42,062 nt of DNA from Bacilli bacterium (GTDB lineage Bacteria > Bacillota_I > Bacilli_A > RF39 > UBA660), in NCBI GenBank assembly GCA_017404385.1, contig JAFRCK010000016.1, forward strand, positions 1 to 42,062, read 5' to 3'. The notes below the pieces were generated by a model. The model saw only the letters and a list, made by a program, of their open reading frames with translations. It was not told where the DNA came from and did no database searches. Both the position numbers and the translations under genes were made by a program. Shown here one piece after another: positions 1 through 8,156 of the stretch. The first letter of the stretch is position 1. Every line of letters starts with the position of its first letter.

Positions 1-58
1 ATTTCAATTTTTCTTCTTTTGACCAATATTTATTCTTTCCACCTTTAGGTCTTCCCAT
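1..58 (-). CDS. IS3-type transposase OrfA-like protein, N-terminal fragment
   Basis: Only the first 19 codons lie in the window; the gene runs off the left edge. The peptide opens MGRPKGGKNKYWSKEEKL, which resembles the start of helix-turn-helix OrfA proteins of IS3/IS150-type insertion sequences in low-GC Firmicutes. The start is supported by a well-placed GGAGATGA ribosome binding site and by a TGTTATAAT extended -10 just upstream on the minus strand. Family assignment rests on this short N-terminus and is from memory of the family, so it is moderate. Its place at the edge suggests that the assembly stopped in a repeated element. Confidence 0.5.
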   Translation of the reverse strand, partial: MGRPKGGKNKYWSKEEKLK

Positions 59-86
59 AAAATCATCTCCTTAATTTAATTATAAC

Positions 87-132
87 AAAATAAAAGTAGA
101 TCACATTCTTTTTATGTGTCTACTTTTATTTT
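87..132. terminator. Bidirectional-looking Rho-independent terminator
   Basis: A 19-20 bp stem (left arm 87-106, right arm 114-132, one bulged base) has A-runs on one side and T-runs on the other. It lies just past the stop of the minus-strand phosphoesterase-like gene and before the transposase promoter, so it most likely ends the phosphoesterase transcript. Confidence 0.75.
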
Positions 133-147
133 ATCATTTCATAGTTA

Positions 148-996
148 TTATTCTGCATTCTTTTTTATTACATATATATTAATAGAAGGTTTATTAAATA
201 ATCTAAAATCTAGACCTCTTGTTCCAATTCCACTAGTTATATATAGTTTAGTACCATTTATATCATAGTATGGTTTATAGTAATTTGAACTATCAGTATC
301 TAAGAATATATTTTTTATAAAAGGTATATTTATTTGACCATTTAAAGAATTAGATGAAAGTGCTATATTAAATGCCTGATTTTCAATTTTATCGTAGAAG
401 TCACTTTCATGGAATATACTGATTTTATATATGTTATCTTTATTATTTAATTTATCTTTTAAAAACTCCAAATTAGAATTATTATCAAAACCTACAAGCA
501 TAATAGGTTCATTATGTTTACTTATAATAGTTTCAGCATTATCATTTAAAGATATAAATCCACTCGCTTGCATAATGTTATCATAACTTTGATTTGTTTT
601 ATCATCTTTCCCTGACACATAATATTTACCATAAGTACTATGTATTTTTTTTAATTCACTTATTATTTCATTATTCTCTTTTTCATTAATAGTATGATCT
701 TTTTTTAATAGTCCTCCAGAAAAAACTACTAAATCTACTTTTTTATCATTTATTTTATTAACTGCATTTTTTATAAATTCAATATCATCTTTGTCATCAT
801 ATAGTATATCTGCGAAATGAGCTATTTTAAAATTGTCAAATGAACTAGGTATTTTTGTTTCATTAACATAGTATTCTTTAACAATCATACCTTTATTACC
901 TAAATAAAATCCATATATAAACATAAGAACAATTAATAGAATTATTATAAAGAAAGAGGTTCTAATATAATGATGTTCTTTATTTTGTTCTTTCAT
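148..996 (-). CDS. Membrane-anchored metallophosphoesterase-like protein lacking catalytic residues
   Basis: Full-length (282 aa) member of the calcineurin-like phosphoesterase fold of the YkuE type: one N-terminal transmembrane segment (about residues 13-34) followed by an exported domain. The family's landmark blocks can all be lined up but their metal ligands are mostly replaced. The D-x-H block reads HFADIL (D63 kept, His to Leu65). The GD block reads SGGLL (Asp to Gly95). The GNHD block reads GKDD (130-132). The GHTHGGQ block reads SNSLNGQ (215-221, both His lost). Only the single His of block IV (H196) survives. The frame is intact, so it is probably a maintained pseudoenzyme rather than a dead gene. 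It overlaps the upstream CPBP gene by 4 nt (ATGA) and is likely co-translated. Fold assignment is fairly secure; the role is unknown. Confidence 0.7.
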   Translation of the reverse strand: MKEQNKEHHYIRTSFFIIILLIVLMFIYGFYLGNKGMIVKEYYVNETKIPSSFDNFKIAHFADILYDDKDDIEFIKNAVNKINDKKVDLVVFSGGLLKKDHTINEKENNEIISELKKIHSTYGKYYVSGKDDKTNQSYDNIMQASGFISLNDNAETIISKHNEPIMLVGFDNNSNLEFLKDKLNNKDNIYKISIFHESDFYDKIENQAFNIALSSNSLNGQINIPFIKNIFLDTDSSNYYKPYYDINGTKLYITSGIGTRGLDFRLFNKPSINIYVIKKNAE

Positions 997-1673
997 AATA
1001 GACCTCCTATTAGTTGAATTGTTAATAGTATAAAGTTATGAATTATATGAAATGTCATAGTTGTAAATATATTATTAGTTTTATAGTATATATAGGCAAA
1101 ATCCAATCCCATAATAATATATGGAATGCCTAGTAATATTTGATTTACATCAGAATAATCTGTGATGTGTAATGCTCCAAAAATAACACCACTTAAAAAA
1201 ATAAAAAGATATTTGTTATTAATAATATTTTTTATAGATTTTCTAAATATCATTTCTTCAACAAAAGGTGCGTATATTATTGATGAAAATGACATATAAA
1301 TTGGGAATAATTTTATATAACTTCGTACAGTCTCTTCATTTCCACTAATACTTGTATTTGTTATGCTTTGAATTATTATATTACTAATTCCCATTAGTAT
1401 TACACCAACCATGTAATAAGTAAAATATTTTTTTAGGTATTTCTTTTTATTTATTAAGAAATCTTTCCAATCCTCTTTTAATTCTTTTTTATAGATAAAG
1501 AATAGGAAAATTATAAAAGCTAGATTGGTTATTGATAAGAATAATATTCTTCCAGACACATCTAATTTATAAAAATCTAGGTTAATTACTTGAAAAATGG
1601 CTATTAATAAATATTCATATATAAAATACGAAAAAAAAGTAACAAAATTTATAATTATTTTTTTTGTTTTCAT
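993..1673 (-). CDS. CPBP family intramembrane metalloprotease
   Basis: A 226-aa polytopic membrane protein with about six to seven hydrophobic segments. It carries the three CPBP (CAAX protease/bacteriocin-processing, Abi) motifs: EExxxR (E139-E140-M-I-F-R144), FxxxH (F165 to H169) and HxxxN (H209 to N213). These residues form the intramembrane zinc-dependent active site in the family. Substrates cannot be told from sequence; relatives process prenylated proteins or peptides or serve in bacteriocin self-immunity. It is the first gene of a two-gene minus-strand unit with the phosphoesterase-like pseudoenzyme, divergent from rimP. Its TGA stop is embedded in the next gene's start. Confidence 0.85.
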   Translation of the reverse strand: MKTKKIIINFVTFFSYFIYEYLLIAIFQVINLDFYKLDVSGRILFLSITNLAFIIFLFFIYKKELKEDWKDFLINKKKYLKKYFTYYMVGVILMGISNIIIQSITNTSISGNEETVRSYIKLFPIYMSFSSIIYAPFVEEMIFRKSIKNIINNKYLFIFLSGVIFGALHITDYSDVNQILLGIPYIIMGLDFAYIYYKTNNIFTTMTFHIIHNFILLTIQLIGGLL

Positions 1674-1735
1674 ATTATTACCTCAAGAATATTATATCAT
1701 GTTTTACAAAATTAACGATAAAAAGTTAAAAAACG

Positions 1736-1765
1736 TTTACAAATACTTGTAATATATGATATAAT
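1736..1765 (+). promoter_or_regulatory. Sigma-A promoter of the rimP-nusA-infB operon
   Basis: TTTACA (1736-1741), an 18-nt spacer and TATAAT (1760-1765), with an extended -10 TGA directly before it. Predicted transcription start is near 1772, placing the leader hairpin at the very 5' end of the mRNA. Confidence 0.7.
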
Positions 1766-1776
1766 CTCTTTAGCAA

Positions 1777-1804
1777 CGAAGAGTGAGGTGATCCTCACTC
1801 TTTG
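1777..1804 (+). promoter_or_regulatory. Leader hairpin of the rimP-nusA operon (possible attenuator)
   Basis: A 12-bp, nearly perfect stem (1777-1788 with 1793-1804, loop TGAT) sits between the promoter and the rimP ribosome binding site. Only a short T-stretch follows, so it is a weak terminator at best. NusA is encoded downstream and autoregulates its operon in E. coli, so a NusA-responsive attenuator is a reasonable inference; an mRNA-stability or processing hairpin is the alternative. Confidence 0.55.
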
Positions 1805-1826
1805 TGTTATAAATGGAGGAATTTTT

Positions 1827-2072
1827 ATGCTTGAAAAAATCCAAAAATTAATTGAAGGACCATTAAAAGAAAAAGAAATAAATATAGTAAGTGTTTCTTT
1901 TGAAGAAGAAGATGGTGTTAAAAATCTTATGATAGTTATTGATAAGATGCCTTATGTCGATTTAGACACTTGTGTAGAGGCAACTCATATAATTAATCCA
2001 ATATTAGATGAAGCAGATTTAATTGAAGAAAGTTATGTTTTAAATGTATGTTCGAAGGGAGTAGATGAATAA
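1827..2072 (+). CDS. rimP: Ribosome maturation factor RimP, N-terminal domain only
   Basis: An 81-aa protein matching only the N-terminal domain of RimP, the 30S subunit assembly factor that is usually about 150 aa. The matching core runs through the D-L-D-T-C segment, the ILDEADLIEESYVLNV segment and a closing CSKGVDE, which corresponds to the EVSSPGLDR hinge where the C-terminal Sm-like domain normally begins. Here the frame stops at that point and nusA starts with a 1-nt overlap (TAATG), so the lost half is not hidden in another frame. The start was chosen for the GGAGGA site 6 nt upstream; an upstream in-frame ATG lies inside the leader hairpin. Position before nusA supports the identity. 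Confidence 0.8.
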   Translation: MLEKIQKLIEGPLKEKEINIVSVSFEEEDGVKNLMIVIDKMPYVDLDTCVEATHIINPILDEADLIEESYVLNVCSKGVDE

Positions 2073-3157
2073 TGAACGGAAAAGAATTTATTAAAGCAAT
2101 AAAAGTATTATCAGAAGAAAAAAATATTCCAGAAGATGATTTATTTGAATATGTAGAAGCAGCTTTAAATGCAGCTTATAAAAGAAATTATAATGCATCT
2201 AATAGTAAAGTTACTATAGATAGAAAGACTGGAGAAGTTAAAGTATTTTCTTATAAAGTTATAGTTGATGAAATTAATATGGAAGATGAAGAAGATGCTC
2301 AAGTATTATTAGAAGAAATTAAAGATACAAATAAAGATTTAAAAGTTGGAGATATTATTGAAGAAGAAGTAACTCCAAAAGATTTTGGTAGAGTTGCTGC
2401 TTCAACTGCTAAACAAGTACTAGTTCAAAAGGTTAGAGAGGCTGAAAGAGCTAGTATTATGGATGAATTTAAAGATAAAGAAGATGAATTATTAATTGGT
2501 ACTTTATCTAGAGAAGATAAACAAAACTATTATGTAGATTTTGGTAGAGCTAGTGGGATATTACCTAAAAAGGATATTATCCCAGGTGAAAAACTTGAAA
2601 TGGGTTCTCAAGTAAAAGTATATGTTACAAAGATAGAAGAAGGTCAAAAAGGTGGACCAGTTATTATATTATCTAGAACTCATATGGGATTTGTTAAAAG
2701 ATTACTTGAATCAGAAATACCTGAACTTGCTGAAGGTATAGTAATACTATATAGTGTTGCTAGAGATCCAGGAAATAGAAGTAAAATAGCAGTTTATTCT
2801 GAAAATGAAAAAGTAGATGCAGTAGGTGCATGTATTGGTGAAAAAGGAATAAGAATTAATAATATTACTAAAGAACTTAATGGTGAAAAAATAGATGTTG
2901 TTAAATATGATAAAGATCTAAAAGAATTTATTAAAAATGCATTAAGTCCAGCTAAAGATGTTGATGTATATATTGTTGATGAAAAAGATAAACATGCTGT
3001 TGCTGTTGCTGAAGGAGAAAATTTATCTCTTGCTATAGGTAAACAAGGACAAAATGTTAAATTAGCTGCTAGACTTACTAAATGTAAGATAGATGTAAAA
3101 ACATTAGTTCAAGTTCAAGAAGAAGGAATTAATATATATAAATATTATGAAGCATAA
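2072..3157 (+). CDS. nusA: Transcription termination/antitermination factor NusA
   Basis: 361-aa NusA of the short Gram-positive type, without the acidic C-terminal repeats of proteobacterial NusA. Order: N-terminal RNA-polymerase-binding domain (about 1-125, with KDFGRVAASTAKQ), S1 domain (about 130-200, with YYVDFGRASGILPKKD), then two KH domains, visible as GACIGEKGIRI and LAIGKQGQNVKLAA. NusA binds RNA polymerase and nascent RNA and modulates pausing and intrinsic termination, which matters in this terminator-rich genome. It is translationally coupled to rimP and followed 9 nt later by ylxR. Confidence 0.97.
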   Translation: MNGKEFIKAIKVLSEEKNIPEDDLFEYVEAALNAAYKRNYNASNSKVTIDRKTGEVKVFSYKVIVDEINMEDEEDAQVLLEEIKDTNKDLKVGDIIEEEVTPKDFGRVAASTAKQVLVQKVREAERASIMDEFKDKEDELLIGTLSREDKQNYYVDFGRASGILPKKDIIPGEKLEMGSQVKVYVTKIEEGQKGGPVIILSRTHMGFVKRLLESEIPELAEGIVILYSVARDPGNRSKIAVYSENEKVDAVGACIGEKGIRINNITKELNGEKIDVVKYDKDLKEFIKNALSPAKDVDVYIVDEKDKHAVAVAEGENLSLAIGKQGQNVKLAARLTKCKIDVKTLVQVQEEGINIYKYYEA

Positions 3158-3166
3158 GGAGGACTT

Positions 3167-3430
3167 ATGAAACAAAAGAAAATACCTTTAAGAACATGTG
3201 TTGTTACTAAAGAAAAATTAGAAAAGAAAGACTTACTTAGAGTTGTTAAAGATAATGAAGGTAATGTTTTTGTAGATGAAACTGGAAAGGCTAATGGTAG
3301 AGGTGCTTATATTAAAAAAGATATTAGTGTACTTGAACAAGCTAAAAAGAGTAAGGCACTTGATAGACATTTAGAAACTACTATTAGTGAAGAAGTTTAT
3401 GAAGAAATAAAAAATATTATAGAAAGATAG
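3167..3430 (+). CDS. rnpM: YlxR family RNA-binding protein (RNase P modulator RnpM)
   Basis: 87 aa, the usual size of the YlxR family. Diagnostic segments are the N-terminal [11 protein letters not shown] (family form R-x-C-V-x-T/C-x-x) and GRGAYI in the middle. The Bacillus family member binds RNase P RNA and was named RnpM. The gene sits in its classic place between nusA and infB, behind a GGAGG site that follows the nusA stop. The usual next gene, ylxQ (an L7Ae-type protein), is absent: infB begins about 11 nt after this stop. Confidence 0.9.
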   Translation: MKQKKIPLRTCVVTKEKLEKKDLLRVVKDNEGNVFVDETGKANGRGAYIKKDISVLEQAKKSKALDRHLETTISEEVYEEIKNIIER

Positions 3431-3441
3431 AGGTGATTATT

Positions 3442-5586
3442 ATGATGAGTGTTAAAGAGTACTCAGAAGACATAAATCAAAGTATTGAAGTAATAATTAA
3501 AAAGGCAAAAGAATTAGGATATGATGTTAATAATGAAGATGATATCTTAAGTGAAGATGCGGTTATTGACTTAGATACAGCACTTACTATGAATGTACAA
3601 GAAGAAGAGAATGATACTGTTTATATAGAAGAAGAATCTGATGAAAAAGATTATGATTTAGATGAAGAATTAGATGAAAAAGCAGAAAATTTAGCTTCAG
3701 CTTCTAATATAAAATATGATGATTCTATTAAAGTACAAAAATTAAAGAAGAAAACAGAAGTAAAAGAAGATATAAATGCTAAAAAGAAAGAAATGTATAA
3801 GAATAAGAGTAAACTAAAAGAAAATGAAGTTAAACAAGATGATAGTGCTATTCTTTATAAAGATGGAATGACAGTTTCTGATTTAGCTGAAAGTTTAGGA
3901 GTCCCAGCTACTGAAATTATTAAAAAATTAATGAGTTTAGGAGTTATGGCTAGTTTAAATAATAGTATTTCTTTTGATGATGCAGAAATGGTTGTTATAG
4001 ACTATGATAAAACTTTAAAGAATTTTGATACTCAAGATAAAGTTAATTTTGAAAAATTAGAAATAAATGATGATCCTAAAGATTTAAAAGAAAGAGGACC
4101 TGTTGTAACTATTATGGGACATGTTGATCATGGTAAAACAAGTTTACTAGATTATATTAGACATAGTTCAGTTACAAAAGGAGAATTTGGAGGTATTACA
4201 CAACATATAGGTGCTTATCAAATTACCCATAATGGTAAACCAATTACATTTATAGATACCCCAGGACATGCGGCATTTACTGAAATGAGAGCTAGAGGAG
4301 CATCTATTACAGATATAGTTATTATTATAGTAGCGGCAGATGATGGTGTTATGCCTCAAACTATTGAAGCAATAGATCACGCAAAAGCTGCTAATGTACC
4401 TATAATAGTAGCGGTTAATAAAATAGATAAACCAGGTGCTAATCCAGATAAAGTTATGCAAGAGATGGCTGCGCATGATTTAACTCCAGAAGAATGGGGT
4501 GGAGATATTATCTATTCTAAAATAAGTGCTTTAACTGGTGAAGGTGTAGATAAATTACTTGAAAATATTTTATTAATTAGTGAAATGCAAGAGTTAAAAG
4601 CTAATCCAAATAGATATGCTATGGGTACTGTTATTGAATCAAAACTTGATAAGACTATGGGACCAACTGTTACATTACTTGTTCAAAATGGAACACTTCG
4701 TTTAGGAGATCCAGTAGTAGTAGGTACTACTTTTGGTAAAGTTAGAACTTTAACAAATGATTTAGGTGAAGAAGTAGTTGAAGCTTTTCCAAGTACTCCA
4801 GTTGAAATAACTGGTTTAAATGAAGTGCCAGAAGCAGGAGATAGATTTATGGCTTATTCTAATGAAAAAGAAGCTAGAACTATCGCTGAAAATAGAAAAG
4901 AACAAGCTAAATTAAAGAAAAATAAAAATAATAATGCTCCAACTTTAGATGATATATTTAATAGAATTAAAGAAGGAGAAAAAGAAATAAATGTTGTTTT
5001 AAAAACAGATGTTACTGGTACAGAAGAAGCTGTTAAGAATGCTTTAGAAAAAGTACAAGTAGAAGATGTTAAAGTTAAAGTAATTCGTTCTTCAGTAGGT
5101 GCTGTTACTGAGAGTGATATAGTACTTGCATCAGCTTCTAATGCAATAGTAATTGGATTTAATGTTAGACCTAGTGCTAAGACTATTGAAACAGCAAAAG
5201 AATATAACGTAGATATTAGATTATATAACGTTATTTATAAATTAGTAGAGGAATTAGAGGACGCAATGAAGGGTATGCTTGAACCTGAATATGAAGAAAA
5301 AGTATTAGGACAAGCAGAAGTTAGAAAACTATTTAAGTTCTCTAAAGTTGGAACTATTGCTGGATGTATGGTTACTGATGGAGTAATAACAAACAATGCT
5401 AAAGCTAGATTAGTTAGAGATGGTGTTGTTGTTTATGATGGAGAAATAAATACTATTCAAAGAGAAAAGGATCAAGTTAAAGAAGTTAAAAAGGGTATTG
5501 AATGTGGTATTACATTAGAAAAATTTAGTGATATTAAAGTAAATGATGTAATAGAAGCATATGTATTAGAAGAAATTAAAAGATAG
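3442..5586 (+). CDS. infB: Translation initiation factor IF-2
   Basis: About 714 aa. A charged, lysine/glutamate-rich N-terminal region is followed by the IF2-N domain (about 145-200) and a GTPase domain with G1 [13 protein letters not shown]3 DTPGHAAF and G4 NKIDKP. Domains II to IV follow, ending with the fMet-tRNA-binding beta barrel. It brings initiator tRNA to the 30S subunit. The in-frame GTG at 3433 is part of the GAGGTG ribosome binding site, so ATG at 3442 (or the adjacent 3445) is the likely start. The N-terminal extension is short compared with many Bacilli. Confidence 0.97.
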   Translation: MMSVKEYSEDINQSIEVIIKKAKELGYDVNNEDDILSEDAVIDLDTALTMNVQEEENDTVYIEEESDEKDYDLDEELDEKAENLASASNIKYDDSIKVQKLKKKTEVKEDINAKKKEMYKNKSKLKENEVKQDDSAILYKDGMTVSDLAESLGVPATEIIKKLMSLGVMASLNNSISFDDAEMVVIDYDKTLKNFDTQDKVNFEKLEINDDPKDLKERGPVVTIMGHVDHGKTSLLDYIRHSSVTKGEFGGITQHIGAYQITHNGKPITFIDTPGHAAFTEMRARGASITDIVIIIVAADDGVMPQTIEAIDHAKAANVPIIVAVNKIDKPGANPDKVMQEMAAHDLTPEEWGGDIIYSKISALTGEGVDKLLENILLISEMQELKANPNRYAMGTVIESKLDKTMGPTVTLLVQNGTLRLGDPVVVGTTFGKVRTLTNDLGEEVVEAFPSTPVEITGLNEVPEAGDRFMAYSNEKEARTIAENRKEQAKLKKNKNNNAPTLDDIFNRIKEGEKEINVVLKTDVTGTEEAVKNALEKVQVEDVKVKVIRSSVGAVTESDIVLASASNAIVIGFNVRPSAKTIETAKEYNVDIRLYNVIYKLVEELEDAMKGMLEPEYEEKVLGQAEVRKLFKFSKVGTIAGCMVTDGVITNNAKARLVRDGVVVYDGEINTIQREKDQVKEVKKGIECGITLEKFSDIKVNDVIEAYVLEEIKR

Positions 5587-5604
5587 TTTCTAGGAGGTTT
5601 GGTT

Positions 5605-6144
5605 ATGATAGATAAGGAACTAACATTTAACAAATTAAAAACATTACTAAATATTTTACAATTTGATGTAGATGAAATAAATAGTACTTATGGTGCACCT
5701 ATTTCTAGAGATGGAAAAATAGTAGGTAAAATAGTAGTAACTAATGAAGGAATTATTACTGGTATTCGTGATGAATTATTAGAAATAGATTCTTTTAACT
5801 ATTTTATTGAAAGAGGATTAGATCAAAAAAATGATTCTGTTAAAATAGGAAATAATGATTTTACTATGAAATATGGTCTATGTGGCATCGAAATTACTAC
5901 TAAGAAAAGTGATAAAAAGTTTATGGTTTTTGAACCAGGGTATATCGTTGCGTATTATACAAAAGATAGTAAGATTCCTAATGAATTTTATACAGAAATA
6001 GAAGAAGATTCAGAAGATATTTCTGATTTAGAAGATGAAGTGTATGAAGCGACAGGTTTTGATATAATTAAATCTGCAGTTAATATATTTAAAGAAAAAA
6101 GAGAAATAAAAAAGAATAAAATTGTTTTAACACCAAATAAATAG
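5605..6144 (+). CDS. Conserved-looking hypothetical protein between infB and rbfA
   Basis: 179 aa, soluble, no signal peptide and no transmembrane segment. I do not recognise the family. The first part alternates short beta-like stretches (GKIVGKIVVTNEGIITGI, FMVFEPGYIVAYYT); an acidic linker (EIEEDSEDISDLEDEVYE) leads to a basic C-terminal tail. It has a perfect AGGAGG site 7 nt before the ATG and lies in the ribosome-assembly operon (13 nt after infB stop including the site, 10 nt before rbfA), so a translation or RNA role is a contextual guess only. An in-frame TTG six bases earlier is a less likely start. Confidence 0.75.
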   Translation: MIDKELTFNKLKTLLNILQFDVDEINSTYGAPISRDGKIVGKIVVTNEGIITGIRDELLEIDSFNYFIERGLDQKNDSVKIGNNDFTMKYGLCGIEITTKKSDKKFMVFEPGYIVAYYTKDSKIPNEFYTEIEEDSEDISDLEDEVYEATGFDIIKSAVNIFKEKREIKKNKIVLTPNK

Positions 6145-6154
6145 AGGTGATTTT

Positions 6155-6502
6155 ATGAGTATTAAAACAGAAAGACTTGGTAATATGTTACATAAGGAAA
6201 TTAGTAATATTATTATGAGTGAAATAAAAGATGAAGATTTAAAATTTGTTACTATAACTAAAGTAGATTTATCTAGTGATTTGAGTAATGCGAAAGTATA
6301 TTTTACTACTTTAAATGATGATAAAGAAAAGGTATTAAAAGATTTAAATAGAGCAAAAAAATTTATAAGATCTAATCTTATGAAAAGAAAAATAGAAATG
6401 AGAATAATACCAGAATTATCCTTTGTTTATGATGAATCTATAGATTATGGAAATAAAATAGAGAGTTTAATTGAAAAAATACATGAAGAAGATGATAATT
6501 AA
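6155..6502 (+). CDS. rbfA: 30S ribosome-binding factor RbfA
   Basis: 115 aa, normal RbfA length, made of a single KH-type domain. Family-typical stretches are the N-terminal RLGNMLHKEISNII, the segment VTITKVDLSSDLSNAKVYFT and the closing PELSFVYDESIDYGNKIE. RbfA binds the 16S rRNA 5' helix and helps late 30S maturation. It is the last gene of the rimP operon, closed by a terminator that overlaps its stop codon. Confidence 0.95.
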   Translation: MSIKTERLGNMLHKEISNIIMSEIKDEDLKFVTITKVDLSSDLSNAKVYFTTLNDDKEKVLKDLNRAKKFIRSNLMKRKIEMRIIPELSFVYDESIDYGNKIESLIEKIHEEDDN

Positions 6503-6515
6503 TCATCTTTTTTTT
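6489..6515 (+). terminator. Rho-independent terminator after rbfA
   Basis: 8-bp stem (6489-6496 with 6502-6509) followed by eight T. The stem starts inside the last codons of rbfA. Confidence 0.8.
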
Positions 6516-6553
6516 GCTTTTAAAACAAAAATTTCTTATTAGAATAAAAAAGG

Positions 6554-6597
6554 CTTTATCAAAAAATGATAAAGTTTTTTTATTGCCATGTTATAAT
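6554..6597 (+). terminator. Second terminator followed at once by an extended -10 promoter
   Basis: An 8-bp stem (6554-6561 with 6567-6574) plus a T-run forms a second terminator about 40 nt after the first, with no gene between them. A TGTTATAAT extended -10 follows at 6589-6597 and would serve the protease remnant. Confidence 0.6.
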
Positions 6598-6618
6598 ATT
6601 TTTTGAGGGAAGTGTGGT

Positions 6619-6987
6619 ATGAAGAAAAAATTTTTATTATTTTTATTACTTATTATTTCATTATTTACATTTAATAATACAGTTAATGCTGAAGAAAGTA
6701 TACCAACAAGTTATAATTTAGCAGATCACTATAATATTAGAACTGAAAATCAAGGTGAAGAGGGTAATTGTTGGACATTCGCAGCACTTGAAACACTTGA
6801 AACGTATTTACAAATACACGGTTATGGTACATTTGATTTTTCTGAAAATTATTTAAATTATATAGAATCTGATTTATTTAAAGATTCGGTGTCGAATAGA
6901 AAAATTAATACAGGTGGATCTTATTCAGAATTTAAAGATTATGTTAATAAAAAATTTGGACCAGTATTAGAATCAGATTATGTTTAA
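6619..6987 (+). pseudogene. Secreted papain-like (C1A) cysteine protease, C-terminally truncated
   Basis: 122 aa with a clear signal peptide (hydrophobic 5-18, likely cut after VNA at 24) and the N-terminal part of a C1 peptidase: Q45 of the oxyanion hole and catalytic Cys51 in QGEEGNCWTFAALETL. The frame stops at VLESDYV, where family members continue toward the catalytic His and Asn. About five more codons after the stop (S-G-A-V-E-I) are protein-like, then sequence runs into a terminator. Without His and Asn it cannot be an active protease, so I call it a truncated remnant, though promoter, ribosome binding site and signal peptide are intact and a short secreted protein may still be made. 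Confidence 0.75.
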
Positions 6988-7014
6988 AGTGGTGCGGTTG
7001 AAATTTGAAAAAAT

Positions 7015-7045
7015 AAAAAAATCTAATAATTAATTAGATTTTTTT
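7015..7045 (+). terminator. Rho-independent terminator
   Basis: 13-bp A/T-rich stem (7015-7027 with 7033-7045) ending in a T-run, just after the protease remnant. Confidence 0.75.
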
Positions 7046-7054
7046 ATTATTCCT

Positions 7055-7083
7055 TTTACAAATTCATTTTTTTTAGTTATAAT
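7055..7083 (+). promoter_or_regulatory. Sigma-A promoter
   Basis: TTTACA (7055-7060), 17-nt spacer, TATAAT (7078-7083), upstream of the TIM-barrel-like membrane protein. Confidence 0.7.
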
Positions 7084-7113
7084 GTAGTTATATAGTAGAA
7101 GAGGGTGTTTGCT

Positions 7114-8088
7114 ATGGAATTACTGAATAACCTTGGTATAACATATAGTGGTGACTATATTTCACAAGGTAGTTTGATTGATAAATGTAAAAAATCAGCA
7201 AAATTAAAAATTAAGAATACTGAAATTATTTTTAAAGATGATGGAAAAGATACAGATTATAAATCTATTGTAGATTGCTATAGTGGTGATATGATAATTC
7301 ATGTTCCAACTATTAATATATCGCAATCTAATTTAAAAGCAATAAAAGAAATATTATCAAACACCGTTAATGATTCTGTTAAACTAATTATTATTCCAGC
7401 AAGTTCACTACTATATGAAACTTATGAATGGTCAACAATACAAGAACAACAAAACTATTTAAGAAATACTGCTAAAGGTATAGCTTCTTTAATAACTTAT
7501 GGAGTGCCTATTGCTATTGAAAATACTACTAAATATAAAAACAATTTGTTATTTGGTAAATCAATGAGTAATATAGCTGATTTGTTAGTATATACTAGAT
7601 CTATATTAGTAGATGAAGAAGGTTTTACCAAAGAAGATGCCGCGAATATGATAGGGATTTCACTGAATGTAAGTAATCTTAGAGAAGTTAATGAAATTGG
7701 TAATATAGATAAATGGTTTAGAAATTTTTATAATGACTTAAAATGTATTAAGATAGATAATATTGAAACTAATTTAAATATAGTAACATGGTTACTAGAT
7801 GCAATTCTTTTAAATAATATAGATTGTAAGTTCATGTATGGAATAAAATCTGATTTAGAAGATATTAATAATGAATTTAATAAATTTGAATATATAGTTA
7901 ATAATAAATTAGAAGGAAAAGAACTTAATTTTGATCATTATCATCCAATAGCGCAGGCTAAATATAATGAATTTAGTGGAAATTTTACATCAGCGCAAAG
8001 TGGTTATACTAATATGATTATTATAATAATGGTATTATTAACAATAATAATCGCAGTATTAATGTTTATGGTGAAGTGGGTTTCATAA
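7114..8088 (+). CDS. TIM-barrel-like protein with a C-terminal membrane anchor
   Basis: 324 aa. The body looks like an alternating alpha/beta fold of the xylose-isomerase/AP-endonuclease-2 type: strands such as DMIIHVPTI, VKLIIIPAS, GVPIAIENTT (with the Glu-Asn typical of a barrel strand end) and MIGISLNV. The last 25 residues form one strongly hydrophobic helix, so the domain would be tail-anchored with its bulk in the cytoplasm. There is no signal peptide. The fold call is tentative and no catalytic set can be confirmed. ATG at 7114 is preferred because the GTG at 7105 lies within the GAGGG ribosome binding site. The next gene is an exported 3D-domain protein, but with its own leader region. 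Confidence 0.6.
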   Translation: MELLNNLGITYSGDYISQGSLIDKCKKSAKLKIKNTEIIFKDDGKDTDYKSIVDCYSGDMIIHVPTINISQSNLKAIKEILSNTVNDSVKLIIIPASSLLYETYEWSTIQEQQNYLRNTAKGIASLITYGVPIAIENTTKYKNNLLFGKSMSNIADLLVYTRSILVDEEGFTKEDAANMIGISLNVSNLREVNEIGNIDKWFRNFYNDLKCIKIDNIETNLNIVTWLLDAILLNNIDCKFMYGIKSDLEDINNEFNKFEYIVNNKLEGKELNFDHYHPIAQAKYNEFSGNFTSAQSGYTNMIIIIMVLLTIIIAVLMFMVKWVS

Positions 8089-8156
8089 TTTGACTATTTT
8101 GGTGATTTGTGATAGAATTATATTGTTCTTGAAAAAGGACGAATGAGGTGAAAAAC

